NCBI GenBank assembly: GCA_016714125.1
Contig: JADJNX010000003.1
Coordinates: 310,001 to 374,000, forward strand
Source of the DNA: Ignavibacteriales bacterium
Lineage (GTDB): Bacteria > Bacteroidota > Ignavibacteria > Ignavibacteriales > Ignavibacteriaceae
Reading direction: 5' to 3'
Length of the DNA stretch: 64,000 bases
This document shows, in pieces, positions 1 through 11,093 of this stretch. The notes beneath the pieces were generated by a model that worked only from the letters and a program-made list of their open reading frames with translations, did not search any database and was not told the DNA's origin. Within the stretch, counting starts at the first letter, position 1. Every line of letters begins with the position of its first letter. The translations under genes and the position numbers were made by a program.

Positions 1-389
1 AACCTTATCAATAGTATTGATCGGGAGATTATCCTGCTGGCAGACAAAAAGATGGTTAACTCGGTCTTGATGAATTTGACTGCCAACGCGGTTAAATTTA
101 CCAATAGAGGTGGTTCTGTATCTCTTGATGCAAAGTCACTTGATGAGACAACCGTTGAGATTTCTATTTCAGATACCGGAATTGGGATGTCACAAGATAC
201 AATTGATAAACTTTTTGTTTTGGGAGAAAAAACAAGATCTGAGGGAACAGAGGGAGAATTAAGCACCGGGCTTGGGTTACTGCTTTGCAAAGAATTTGTA
301 GAAAAAACGGCGGAACTATCCGCGTAAACAGCAAACCCGGAGCTGGAAGTAAGTTTTTTATCACATTGAGGAATTCAAGAAGCGACTAA
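1..389 (+). CDS. Histidine kinase, C-terminal ATPase domain (5' end outside window)
   Basis: This is the 3' part of a sensor histidine kinase; the reading frame is already open at base 1. It carries the HATPase_c ATP-binding boxes: N box NLTANAVKFT, G1 box DTGIGM and G2 box STGLGL. The frame stops early at 327, but adding one A in the A-run at 302-307 restores a normal kinase ending (NGGTIRVNSKPGAGSKFFIT) that stops at 389. I therefore read one gene with a homopolymer frameshift. The sensor part lies outside the window, so the signal it detects is unknown. The next gene begins 3 bases later, so the two may be co-transcribed. Confidence 0.85.
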
Positions 390-392
390 ATC

Positions 393-2948
393 ATGAAGAA
401 ACTAATATTCGCAATTGTTTTAATCTTCACCTTCCCATTGCATTCGCAGAACCCTAATTTTACACTTCAGAGTTATATCGAATTTTTACAATCACATCAA
501 AATCTTAGTTCTGCACAAATAATGGAGATGTACCCAACCGGAGAATTTAACAGCGGTGTTACACCGTTTACCGGCAATGTTCTGTATTACGATACTATTT
601 GTACAAAATATAGTCTCACAGAATACGAACGATCGTTAATTAACCAACATGGTTTTATGGTTAGTGAGCGATTAAGTTATCCAACATTTCTTAGCGCAAG
701 CAGCGATATTTTCCACAAAGATCTTCCCCTCTTTGTTTCTACTGATGCCATTCTTCACGCATTACATCTCTCTTACGATAAAATCCTGATGCAGCTTGAA
801 GGAGAATACCTGATTCCAAAACTGCAGCTTCTTCTGAATTCGATACATTCTCAAATTTCAGGGTTGAATACACTTTATGGAAGTGATTCCCTTGGTGGCG
901 TGGCTCTTCGTGATTTGGATGTTTATAACACCGTTGCGAGGAAACTGTTTAATCCTGCCGCCACTCCCTGGTATGCAACAAACAATCTAAAAATTGACAG
1001 TATCTTGCAGTTCATCGACAACGAAGCGATGGTTTTTTACTCATTATTTGGAGAAGAGGAACATTACATCGATTTTAGTCAGTTCACTTTAAGAGGTCAT
1101 TATGCGGATCCGGAAAATCTTATGAATTACCCTCTCCTCGATGAATATTTTAAGGCAATGATTTGGCTGGGCAGAACAGAAATCCAACTTCTAACTCCGG
1201 GAGAAACTTTTCAGCGAGACCCATCAACCGCACGCGGTTGTATGTTCGCAGCTTTGCTCGAAGAGGCCGCTTCTTCAACCCCGGCAAATGGTTATTACTC
1301 AGAGATTAATGAGCTGCTTAACTTCCTTGTAGGAACTCAAGACAATGTTACAATCAACAATCTTACTTTTCTGCTTGAAAATGCGAACATAACTTCTCCT
1401 CTGCAATTTAACGATACCACAAAACTTTATGCTTTCCAGGATTCATTGCTCGCAAATCCTTTTTGCATTTAAGATGATTAATTCTCAATTGTTGATGACC
1501 AATCCTTTCTCCCCCACAACTACTCATCCTGCTTCTGCTGTTATGTTAATGGGACAAAGATTTGTCATCGATTCCTATATCACATCACAAGTTGTTTTTG
1601 ACAGGATTATATATAACGGACAAAAGATCAGAAGGATGCTACCAAACACTCTTGATGTTTTAGGCGGGCTTGGTAATAATGCCGCTATCAGACTTCTCAA
1701 GGATGAATTGAATGGATATCACTATGGCACAAATCTTGCCGCTGCACGATATCTTATTGAAGCTTATGACACAAGTTTCTGGAATGCAAATCTCTTTCAT
1801 AGATGGCTCAACTCATTAAGAAAAATCAATCCACCTGAAGACCGTGATTCTTTGCCTCAGTTTATGCAAACCGCCGCCTTTTGGCAACAGAAAATGAATA
1901 CACAACTGGGGAGCTGGACCCAACTTCGCCACGATAACATACTCTACGCAAAACAATCATATACATCAGGGTGGGTCTGTTCTTTCCCCTACGGTTATGT
2001 TGAACCATTTCCATCGTTTTATGAAGATCTAAGAGACTTTGGTGACTTTTTTAAGACAATTTTGCTACCACTCCAGTTTAATAATCAATATATCAAAATG
2101 GAGATGATGAACTGGTGTTACATGTTCCGTTCTTCAAATGATACTCTCGCTTCCATCGCAAAAAAAGAACTAGCGAATCAAAACCTTTCAGGTCAAGAAC
2201 AACAGTTTTTAAGAAACTTCCTTAAAGTTGACCACGGTGCTTATGGGTCCCCTTATGATGGGTGGTATTACGACTTATTTTATGCTCCCGAGGATCTTTT
2301 TCAGAAACAACTATATGTGGTTGCTGATATTCATACCTCCGGACAGGACGAAAATGGTAATTATGTTGGGTGGGTTAAACATGTGGGCACCGGAAAGGTA
2401 AATCTTGGAGTAGTAACTGCAAAAAATCCTGCCGGTGTTGATGTAGCTTATGTTGGTCCTTTTTGAGTTATTACGATTATACAACAACCAATCTCCTTAG
2501 ATTGGATGATGACAGTTGGATAAATACTTATTTAGCCCAGGCATCAAGGCCGGATTTTGTGAATTTGTACCTTGCAGATTCAGCAGGTAATTCGAGAGGT
2601 TCAGGATCATCATTATTAACCTCAGTCAGGCTCGAAAATCCCGGAATAAATAGTTCAATTGAAGATTTTAGTCTGTCCCAGAACTACCCTAATCCTTTTA
2701 ATAATTCAACGGTCATTAAATTTTCAATTCCGTCAAGTGCAACCGGCAATTTTGTGGAATTGAATATTTTTAATGTTCAAGGTGTATTGGTAAAGAAACT
2801 TATCGCAGAACCCCTGCAACAAGGAAATTATTCCATCGCATGGAATGGTGATGACAATTCCGGAAAGCCTGTAGCGAGTGGAATATATTTCTACAGCCTC
2901 AATTCCGGAGGGAAAACTGTCACAGGTAAAATGACTTTATTAAAATAG
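393..2948 (+). CDS. DUF3160 family secreted protein with T9SS sorting domain (two frameshifts)
   Basis: About 850 residues once three pieces are joined (393-1472, frame change near 1460, frame change near 2460, end at 2948). It starts with a signal peptide (MKKLIFAIVLIFTFPLHSQ). The segment LFVSTDAILHALHLSYDKI is typical of DUF3160, a family of unknown function. The C-terminus has the T9SS type A signal (SQNYPNPFNNST, then SGIYFYSL near the end), so the protein should cross the outer membrane and be released or anchored at the surface. The first junction is fixed by removing one T from a T5 run, the second by adding one T to a T5 run. Both are homopolymer changes, so the gene is probably intact in the organism. 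Its biochemical role is unknown. Confidence 0.85.
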
Positions 2949-2962
2949 CTTTAAAAATTAAA

Positions 2963-2994
2963 AAGGCTGACTCATCTCCGGGTCAGCCTTTTTT
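2963..2994. terminator. Bidirectional hairpin terminator between DUF3160 gene and yebC
   Basis: A 9-bp perfect stem, AAGGCTGAC (2963-2971) with GTCAGCCTT (2982-2990), has a 10-base loop and a T run on the plus strand. A-rich bases on the other side supply a T run for the minus strand. It lies between two convergent genes and probably ends both transcripts. Confidence 0.85.
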
Positions 2995-3006
2995 CTTTTA
3001 ATTCAA

Positions 3007-3717
3007 CTATTGCATGTTGTGATAAACAGCTACAACATCATCATCTTCTTCGAGTAAGTCGAGGAGTTCTGTCATTTCAGTTCTCTGCTCCCCTTCGAGT
3101 TCTTTGTAAACATTTGGGATGTACTGTAATTCAGCACTCTCAACTTCAACATTTCTGTCCTCAAGAGCTTTTTGCATTTTGCCAAACTCTTCATACGGAC
3201 AGTAGATGTAGATGAACTCATCATCACTATCCAACTCATCCAATCCAAAATCGATCAACTCAAGCTCAAGTTCTTCCGCATCGGCAACAGAACCCTTTTT
3301 CAACTTAAAAAAGGCTTTGTGCTCAAAATTGAATGATACACTACCGGAATTTCCGAGAACTCCATTCCCTTTTTTGAAGTGGTGACGAACATTTGCAACG
3401 GTTCTGGTGGTGTTGTCGGTAGCGCACGAAACTATCACATAGATTCCGTGTGGTCCCATTCCCTCGTAAGTGATTTCCTGATAGCCTGTTGTATCTTTTG
3501 AAGAAGCCCGTTTTATCGCAGCTTCAACTCTATCTTTTGGCATGTTTACACTTTTTGCGTTTTGCATTGCCAGTCTGAGTTTTGAGTTGGAGGAAGGATC
3601 CGGTCCACCGGCCTTCACTGCCATTTCTATCTCTTTTCGTGCACGATTAAATGCAACTGACATTTTTGCAAAGCGTGCGAACATAACATGTTTACGCGTT
3701 TCGAATATCCTGCCCAT
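3007..3717 (-). CDS. yebC: YebC/PmpR (TACO1) family protein
   Basis: 236 residues, the usual family length. The N-terminus MGRIFETRKHVMFARFAKMS followed by ARKEIEMAVKAGGPDPSSN and LRLAMQNAKSVNMPKDRVE is the family signature, and ITYEGMGPHGIYVIVSCATD follows. YebC proteins were annotated as transcriptional regulators; family members are now linked to translation, easing ribosome stalling on difficult sequences such as polyproline. It is a single intact gene, convergent with the upstream gene across a shared terminator and with no obvious operon partner. The C-terminal third is acidic (LLDLLEEDDDVVAVYHNM), as is common in the family. Confidence 0.95.
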   Translation of the reverse strand: MGRIFETRKHVMFARFAKMSVAFNRARKEIEMAVKAGGPDPSSNSKLRLAMQNAKSVNMPKDRVEAAIKRASSKDTTGYQEITYEGMGPHGIYVIVSCATDNTTRTVANVRHHFKKGNGVLGNSGSVSFNFEHKAFFKLKKGSVADAEELELELIDFGLDELDSDDEFIYIYCPYEEFGKMQKALEDRNVEVESAELQYIPNVYKELEGEQRTEMTELLDLLEEDDDVVAVYHNMQ

Positions 3718-3802
3718 AAATCCCGATTTTTAATTAATCAAAAAACAAATTTAACCAGAAATGATGTGCTCATCAAATTTAATTGAGTGACAACCTGATT
3801 TT

Positions 3803-6800
3803 TTAATTCAACAATATAAATGCACCCCAATAATATGGCAGTTTGTACTTCGCTCTCACAGTTTGACGGGCAAGATCAAATGCTTTAACTTTGTCACCTG
3901 ACTTCAACCACTCGGCGTAAAAACTGACCATAAACTCCATGGTCGCGGTATCATGCACTTTCCACAGACTCATAATGACAGACCTGGCACCGGAAACTAT
4001 TAATGCTCTCTGAAGTCCATAAACCCCCTCACCGTTTTGCACAACTCCAAGCCCGGTCTCACCAGCGGAAAGTGTTACAAGTTCGGTACCATCTAGATCG
4101 AGAGTTAAACACTCTTGTGCTGTGAGTACACCGTTCTCATTTCCTTTCCATAAAAAAGGATCACTTTCAAGAAATGCCCCGGCACCTGCGAGAAATAACC
4201 CCGATCTAAGCAAAGGATTAATCGAGACAACTTTTTTGTCAAACCCATAAATCTTTTCTGCTGATACTTCATCATCCCTTATAAAATAACCATGAGAAGC
4301 AATATGGAGAACCGTCGGGTTTTTCATCTTTTTAATATTCTCTTCACTCGCTTTGATGCCTGTAAAAAGCAGAGATTCCTTTTTGTGATTGCGCAGTAAT
4401 GAATCAATCTTCTCAACTTCGGTTTTTGTGGCAGGGAGATCTGAGAGATAATATCGTTGCATTTCAGATTTGTCGTCACTCGAAAAAACTGCTCTGTCAG
4501 TCTCCTGATTTAGAGGGTTTTTATTTTCATTAAATTTAAAATCATAGAGTTCAGGATAACCAAAAAGCCATGAACCTTTATCGTTAATTTGCTTTTGTGA
4601 ATTTTTGGCTACTATCTCCCGAGTACTCCCCACGAGTTCAATTTCAAACTCCTCATAAACATATTTGTTAGTTGAAGGATTTACCAGGACAGCAGGATTG
4701 ATCTTATGATACAATCCGTCTGCAGAGAGATAAATTTTGTTCACACCTTGAAGGTGATACTGGATGGGAAGCCAATAATTGTTGTAAGCTTCCTTGAGAA
4801 CCTTCACGTCCATCTCTTCAAATGTGTCCTCATCCAAAGATTTCACTGCATCGAGATAAGCCTGAAATGGTTCACCTTCGATGAATTTCCCATTCCGCTG
4901 CATCCCAATCTCAGGATGATCCATCGTTTCGGTGTTACGATCAGATAAAGGTAAACCACGCTATCGAGAAATCCATTGTCGTACGGTCTGAAACGGAAAA
5001 TTTCGATTGCCGCCTCCCCTGTTTTTAGACTATTTCTAACTGTGTGCCAGGTGATCGAAAGATCGATGAGAGAATCCGCTCCGGGGTTAATGTTTTTATT
5101 CAGAGAAGCTTGTAAAGTGTTGGCTTCATTTTGCAAAGATGACAAATCGTAACCTGTTTTAACCAGTTCATCTTTTGAGAAATTGTAAAGTTTTCCTATC
5201 AGGTTTTTTACATCGTTCAGTTTTTTGATGATTTCCAACTGAGACGGGTCATACATTTTCCTTAATCTCTGTCGTTCATTTTTAAGCGCTGCAAGTTTTA
5301 ATCCCTTAATTCTGAGAAGATTGTCATAATACAGCCCATAAACAGCCATATCCATTTCAAAATTTTTGATTGAGACACTCATACAGAGTTCATTCATGCC
5401 GATAAACTTCCGCATCATCAGTTCCCGCTCACTCTCTGTGAGCAGGGGCAAACTTCCCTCAAATATCTTGCCTGTAAATTTATGAGTTCTTTATAAAGTC
5501 CAAAAAACTCCTCACTTTTACCCCTTCTTCCCATCAATTCGATCAACTTTACTGTCATTAAAATATAATCAGGATTTAATTCACCAAAATTTTGTTTCTG
5601 TTTTTTAATCACTTGGAATAAAAAATCCTGCGCGGGGTTAAAATCCCCCTCCCTGTGATAAAACTCAACAATATTGGTAAGTGCCTCAACAAATGCCGGG
5701 TCTCTCACCTCAAGAATCTTATTTGAGTTCCTCTTTAAAAACTTGAAAAAATTACGGTGCCCTTTGTTGTAGGGCATTTTGTTATGAAGTTCAGCTATGT
5801 TTCCAAAAGCTCTCATCCAGTCTTTATCGGGGGCAACAGGTAGTTCAATGAACTCAGAAGAAATCTCTCCAAGCAGAGTGCCTGAGTCCTCCTTTTTTCC
5901 TGTTTGAAATTTAAGAAGTGCCAGTTCCGATTTCATTCTTACTGCCCGGTATCTGCTTCCTGTCCCCTTTTCAGGCTGCAAAAGATTAAAAACTTCGATT
6001 AACTTTTCAACTTTTTCAGGTTTACCGGCATTTATGTAAAAATCAGTTAATTTGATAACCAGTTCATTGAGATATTCTTTATCCCCGATCTTTCCTGATA
6101 TAACCATATTATAAACAGAATCAACCAGGTTTTCGCCCTTTTCCTGATCACCTGAAAGTAAATAAACTTCTGATAACGCCAATAATGCGCCACTAAAACT
6201 GTTACTCTCTTTAATCTCAAGTGAATCGATATGCAATAAAACTTCAAGCAGAATGGCTCTTGATGCCGTAAATTGACCAAGTAAATTAAAATTCTCGGCG
6301 AGCTCTACTTCCGTTTTCATCCTGAGCTCGTTCCCCTTCATAAAATATTGTTTGATTACTCCATATTTCCTTGTCTGCACATCAAGAGATTTTGAGAGTT
6401 CACCTGTTTGAATATAAAGACCTCTCAAAACCGATAAAACAGAGAAATAATCATTTGTTATAAACATCAAATCTTTTTCAAGGTCATCCTTCATTTTTAA
6501 GAGGGAGTCTTCGGCAGCTTTGTAGTAAAGTGAATCGATCATTTTTTTGATCTTTTCCAGAGATGTTTCCACTGACCATGCCTTGGATGTCAATTTTTCA
6601 ATCTTCATCTCGATTTCCCGGACCTTGTTTTTATCGGGATTTATCTCACTATAAAAATACTTCTTCCATTGATATGCCGAAAGAGATTCAGGATGTGCAT
6701 TTAAGTATCTGTCTACAACGGTGATCAATTCTTTTTCATGATTTTTAAGGGCATAAGCACAAACCCGGTCGAAAGTTGTTGGCGACACATTTTCAATCGA

Positions 6801-7742
6801 GTTCTTCAAGTCCTTATATAACCCGGGCAATACAGGCGAGTTAATGTTATTTTCGGCGAGATAACAAAAAACTATCTCTTCATTCAAAAACGCAAATTCT
6901 GACCCATCGTCCGCCAACCCGGCTGTTTTTAACAAGTATTCTTCATCAAAAATATCTGCAAACAAAGGCAGAAAAAAGCTATTATAGAGTTGAATTAAAT
7001 TCTGACCTGCCCCATCATGTGCTGGTTCCTTCCATTTTTCTTCTCCTGTTAGTCTTACCAACTCGGCGGCAATAGCCGGTTCATATTTCCTAAAGAGGGA
7101 AAGTGGAAATTCTTTGTCATCAATAATCTCCAGTGATTTAAAATATGACAATCCTTTTTGATAATTTTCTCTAAAATATTCCTTTTCATCGGGATATATC
7201 CGGAGGTTCTTTTCGCTTTTATCTTTGAGAATTGTTAAATCGCCCGGTTTAGGGTAAACCTGTTCCAATTTGGCTGGCACTGACGACCAACACTCAATAA
7301 AATAGAGATATGGAGGTGAAATCTGAAAAGGGATGGCACCCTTAAGTCCCGAAAATTTTGCAACAACCTCGGGATAAAACTCCTTCTCACTGACTATATA
7401 CTCATATAAAGCAAGCATCACGATGTCACCAAACTCAGAGGGAGTCTTATCAACAAATTTCAGAAGTGCAGGTTTTATGTTTTCACCGGACGATAGGTTG
7501 AGGTGGATTAATTTGAGGAGGTGCCTGGATGGATTTTCCTTAATAATGCGCTGCAGTGCAGACAGTGCATTAGACAATGAGGTGTCATTAACCTCACCCG
7601 GATTAAAAACAGCCATTGTGCCGGCTGTTTGTGCAAAATATTTAGTAAATATCTGCTCGTCCTGGTTCAATGTTTGAGCGTAAACCGGAACGAGAAGTAT
7701 GGTTGCGATCAAACTCTGAAAAAATACCTTTTTCATGATCAC
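3803..7742 (-). CDS. Exported TPR-CHAT domain protein, catalytic Cys replaced by Gly (two frameshifts)
   Basis: About 1,310 residues when joined (7742 to 5418, frame change near 5450, frame change near 4935, end 3803). There is a signal peptide (MIMKKVFFQSLIATILLVPVYAQ), then a long helical region with TPR-like repeats, a coiled linker (about 5430-5100) and a C-terminal CHAT domain. CHAT domains are caspase-like cysteine peptidases with a His-Cys dyad. The His motif LHIASHG is present, but the Cys motif, normally SACETG, reads LSAGETGLG (codon GGT at 4061-4063). The protein may therefore be a non-catalytic CHAT, or the base may be an error. The second junction is repaired by one A (VTPKTMDHPE); the first also lies within a conserved stretch (LPLLTESERELMM). 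The gene stands alone, divergent from the VWA gene. Confidence 0.8.
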
Positions 7743-8065
7743 AAAACCTTTCTTTTTTTTAACTTTTCTGCCTTGGTTGTGGATTCACCACAATCATATT
7801 TTACGATATCCTCTAAACTAAACAATTATCCGCAAATTTCCGATAGTTGTTATCTCAAAATATTAACAATTTAATAATATTAATTATTGGAAAGCTATTG
7901 ACTTTGACCTACTTTTTTTTAACTTACAGTATATGATACAATATTTTTGGGAGTAGCCCGATTCAGGACTCAGAGCTTGCTGAAACAAGTGTACTCTGTC
8001 TCCACGATAATCGAATATAAAGCTACTTCAATCGAAATGGTGGATCAATTTATAAGGAGTGATCT
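7743..8065. other. Divergent intergenic region between CHAT and VWA genes
   Basis: A 323-base spacer with no supported gene. The half nearest the CHAT gene is very AT-rich. A TATTTTTG at 7942-7949 fits the Bacteroidota -7 consensus TAnnTTTG, but I could not find a matching -33 box at the right spacing. The segment from about 7950 to 8050 is richer in GC and is probably the 5' leader of the VWA gene. A clear AAGGAG Shine-Dalgarno sits at 8054-8059. Confidence 0.5.
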
Positions 8066-10129
8066 ATGAAACAAATTTTGTTGTTCGTAATTTTATTTAC
8101 GAGTATGATTTTCCCAGGCGGCATTATGCTGCTAAACCCCGCTACGGGTCAAGTTTTGAAAATTGAATCATTCAAGACTGACACCAGAATCGAGAATCAG
8201 GTTGCAATTACTACTGTAACCTCTGTCTATAAAAACACCACGACCTCTTATCAAAAACCTGTTTACATCTTCCCCATCCCACAAAATTCAAGTGCCATCC
8301 GTCTACGGTGGGAACTTCGGGGAATCTGGTATGAAGCCGGATTTTCAGCAGTTCCTCAAGACACAAATATCGGCGGAGGTGGTTCTGTCCACTATCAGGT
8401 AACTAACTACACCAAACCGGGTAGTATTATCTATCCTTTAAAAGATTCAATAGGGGTTGATTCCTTGATTACCGTGGAAATGACTTATGTGGAATTTCTT
8501 AAGTATGATCTTGGCGAAGTTCTACAAACAGTTCCCGCTTACCTCCCAACGTTTTTTTGCCCACAACCAATTCCGGTTGGCAACAGAATTAAATTGATTT
8601 CCACTCGAAATGTTGATTCAATTTATTGCCTCAGCAGCAACGATGCAATTATGACACAATCGGGAGATACCACTTCACTGGTTATTGAATCAAGATTGAT
8701 TCAACCAAATAACTTTGAGATGGGATACCGACTCGCTGCAGATGAACTTGGTTTATTTAGCTTTTCAACCTATTTGAGTGATACTGCTTCGGTCGCCGAT
8801 TCAATAAATGGAGGTTATTTCCTCTTTGTTGCAGAACCTGCAAGGGACACAACAACCATTTTGAGGAAAAGATTTACACTCATTATCGACAGATCAGGAA
8901 GCATGGGCTGGGAAAATAAGATGGCCCAAGCGAAAAATGCAGCACTTTTTATTGTCAACAGACTGAATGAGGGTGATCTGTTTAATCTGATTGAGTTTGA
9001 TGATTATGCCACAAGTTTTAGACCAAATCATGTCCCTGTAACTCCTGACAACATCAGTGCAGCTATTACTTGGATAAATGGACTACAAGCAAGGTACGGT
9101 ACAAATATTGGAGGAGCATTCTCAGAGGCTGTTCCTGATTTCTATGAGGCTTCAGATTCAACGGCAAATATCCTGTTATTCCTTACCGATGGACAGGCAA
9201 CAGTTGGAATAACTTCAACTCCACAATTGTTGACACACATTCAGGGGTTAATCAACCCCATCACAGTAAATTTGAGTGTCTTTACATTCGGGGTTGGAAC
9301 TGATGTAAACAAACAACTTCTTCAGACGATTGCAAATAATCATTCAGGATTGGCAACTTTTCTGATGAATAATGAGGTTGAACCTGTTATTTCAAAATTT
9401 TACCTGAAAATACAGAATCCGGTACTTATCGCCCCTGTGATCTCGTTTTCACCAAATGTTATAGAACAAACTCACCCAACAAGACTTCCAAATCTTTATA
9501 TCGGTGAGCAAATGCTTCTTACAGGAAGATACACAGAACCTGTTTCTCAGCCTGTTCAGGTGACTCTTACGGGTAAAATATACGGCCAGCCGGTTGCTTA
9601 TACCTACGATCTTCCGATCGTTGACAGTGCAAAACCTGAATACCAGTTCCTTATAAAAATATGGGCAAAAGCCTTCATTGAAGACCTATTGATCCAGTAT
9701 TATTCCCTCGATCCAAATTCAGGTCAGGCGTTGTCACTAAAACAACAGATTATAGCTCTTAGTATCAGATATGGAGTAGTTACTGTATTTACCTCGTTTG
9801 GTACTCCAACTGGAATAGAGGAACAAAGACCGGAATCAGAGTCAATCCCGATGGAATTTGCTCTTTATCAGAATTATCCAAATCCATTTAATCCGTCAAC
9901 CACTATAAAGTTCTCGGTGCCATATCACTCACAAATTACCATTACTGTTTATGATATGCTTGGAAGAGTAGTGGCGATTTTATTATCAGAGGAAAAAGAA
10001 ACCGGAACATATAGTGTTATCTGAATGCGGAAGCTTTTCTTCAGGAACTTATTTTGTCGAATTAAAGGCGGAGATTTCAGACAGGTAAGGAAACTTTTTG
10101 CTTCTCAAATAGTTGAGTTAGATGAATGA
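8066..10129 (+). CDS. Secreted VIT and von Willebrand factor A domain protein with T9SS signal (frameshifted 3' end)
   Basis: About 687 residues. A signal peptide (MKQILLFVILFTSMIFPGG) is followed by a VIT domain (residues about 20-170) and a VWA domain with a metal-binding MIDAS motif (IIDRSGSMG, about residue 275) and a second acidic site (LFLTDGQATVG). The T9SS signal LYQNYPNPFNPSTTIKFSVP follows. The first frame stops at 10024. Later frames restore SSGTYFVELKA and then a tail ending FASQIVELDE at 10129, so I infer two frameshifts in the last 110 bases. VIT-VWA proteins in animals are inter-alpha-trypsin inhibitor heavy chains; in bacteria they are surface adhesion or assembly proteins of unclear role. 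An AAGGAG ribosome-binding site 6 bases upstream supports the start. Confidence 0.85.
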
Positions 10130-10173
10130 ATGTTGACCAAATCGAGTCTTCATTTACCGGATAAAGTAAAATT

Positions 10174-10209
10174 AAAAAAGCTGCCATCACAAAAGTTGGC
10201 AGCTTTTTT
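10174..10209. terminator. Bidirectional terminator between VWA and carbonic anhydrase genes
   Basis: A perfect 13-bp stem, AAAAAAGCTGCCA (10174-10186) with TGGCAGCTTTTTT (10197-10209), and a 10-base loop lie between convergent genes. The A and T runs give a U-tail in both directions. Confidence 0.9.
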
Positions 10210-10235
10210 GTCTTAAAGATAAGATAAAATCTTCG

Positions 10236-10883
10236 TTATTGAACGGATTTCATTTGACCTGTGGCCAGGTCATAAACTCCACCCACTATTAAAAGGGCAC
10301 CCGAAGCTACCTTTTCTTCAAGAAGAGGACTTTTTTCCGTAAGATGTTTAATTTGGTGCTTCACATTCAGATCAACACAAAGTTGAACCATATCAGCTAT
10401 GTCACCCATCGACTTTGCCTCATTAACAGCCGGTTCGATGTAATGAATCAATTTTTCAATATTAGGTGTCGTGTGTCCCCCATTTACGGCGGCGGTTACT
10501 GCCCCACATTTAGAATGTCCCAGAACAACAATCAATTGTGAATGCAAGTGTTCAACTGCATATTCAATACTTCCTATGGCTTCAGGGGTGGCAACATTCC
10601 CGGCAAGTCTTACGATAAAAAGCTTCCCGAGTGATTCATCAAAAACCAACTCAGGGGGAACTCTCGAATCTGAACACGCAAGAATAACTGCATAGGGTGA
10701 TTGCCCATTTTGTAAATTTTTTACTTCTCCAAGCAAATCTTTTTTGCTGAACTGTCCCGACAGAAAGCGGGCATTGCCTGATTCCAGGTATTTCAACGCT
10801 TCTTCAGGCCCCACTTGTGAAAATAAGACCGAACTGCTAATAAAGAAGATTAAAAGAACGATATTTGAACGATTAAAGCGCAT
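10236..10883 (-). CDS. Beta-class carbonic anhydrase with signal peptide
   Basis: 215 residues. It interconverts CO2 and bicarbonate with a zinc ion. The zinc ligands of the beta class are clear: ACSDSRVPP (Cys, with the Asp-Arg pair) and GHSKCGAVTAAV (His and Cys). The first 25 residues form a hydrophobic signal peptide (NIVLLIFFISSSVLFSQ), so the enzyme should act in the periplasm. It is divergent from the korAB operon, whose enzyme uses or releases CO2, and about 6 kb from a SulP anion transporter. A joint role in inorganic carbon handling is possible but inferred only. Confidence 0.92.
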   Translation of the reverse strand: MRFNRSNIVLLIFFISSSVLFSQVGPEEALKYLESGNARFLSGQFSKKDLLGEVKNLQNGQSPYAVILACSDSRVPPELVFDESLGKLFIVRLAGNVATPEAIGSIEYAVEHLHSQLIVVLGHSKCGAVTAAVNGGHTTPNIEKLIHYIEPAVNEAKSMGDIADMVQLCVDLNVKHQIKHLTEKSPLLEEKVASGALLIVGGVYDLATGQMKSVQ

Positions 10884-11040
10884 ATTATACTCCGATTAAA
10901 TAATAAATGAATTGATGTATAACAAATATATTAATTTAGGTCAATTTTTTTTACAACAATTCCTTCATAGTCTAAAATAATTTTTTAGTTATTCGTAAAT
11001 CATTAGTTTTTAATAACAACATTTATTAAATTTCTTTACT

Positions 11041-11061
11041 GCTTTGTCGATTTTTCAAAGC
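11041..11061 (+). promoter_or_regulatory. Inverted repeat in the korA leader
   Basis: GCTTTG (11041-11046) is repeated inverted as CAAAGC (11056-11061) around a 9-base T-rich spacer, 32 bases before the korA start. It could be an operator or a small leader hairpin. It is short, so chance is a real alternative. Confidence 0.25.
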
Positions 11062-11093
11062 GGGGATACATTTTTAAACTAAGAGATGAACAA

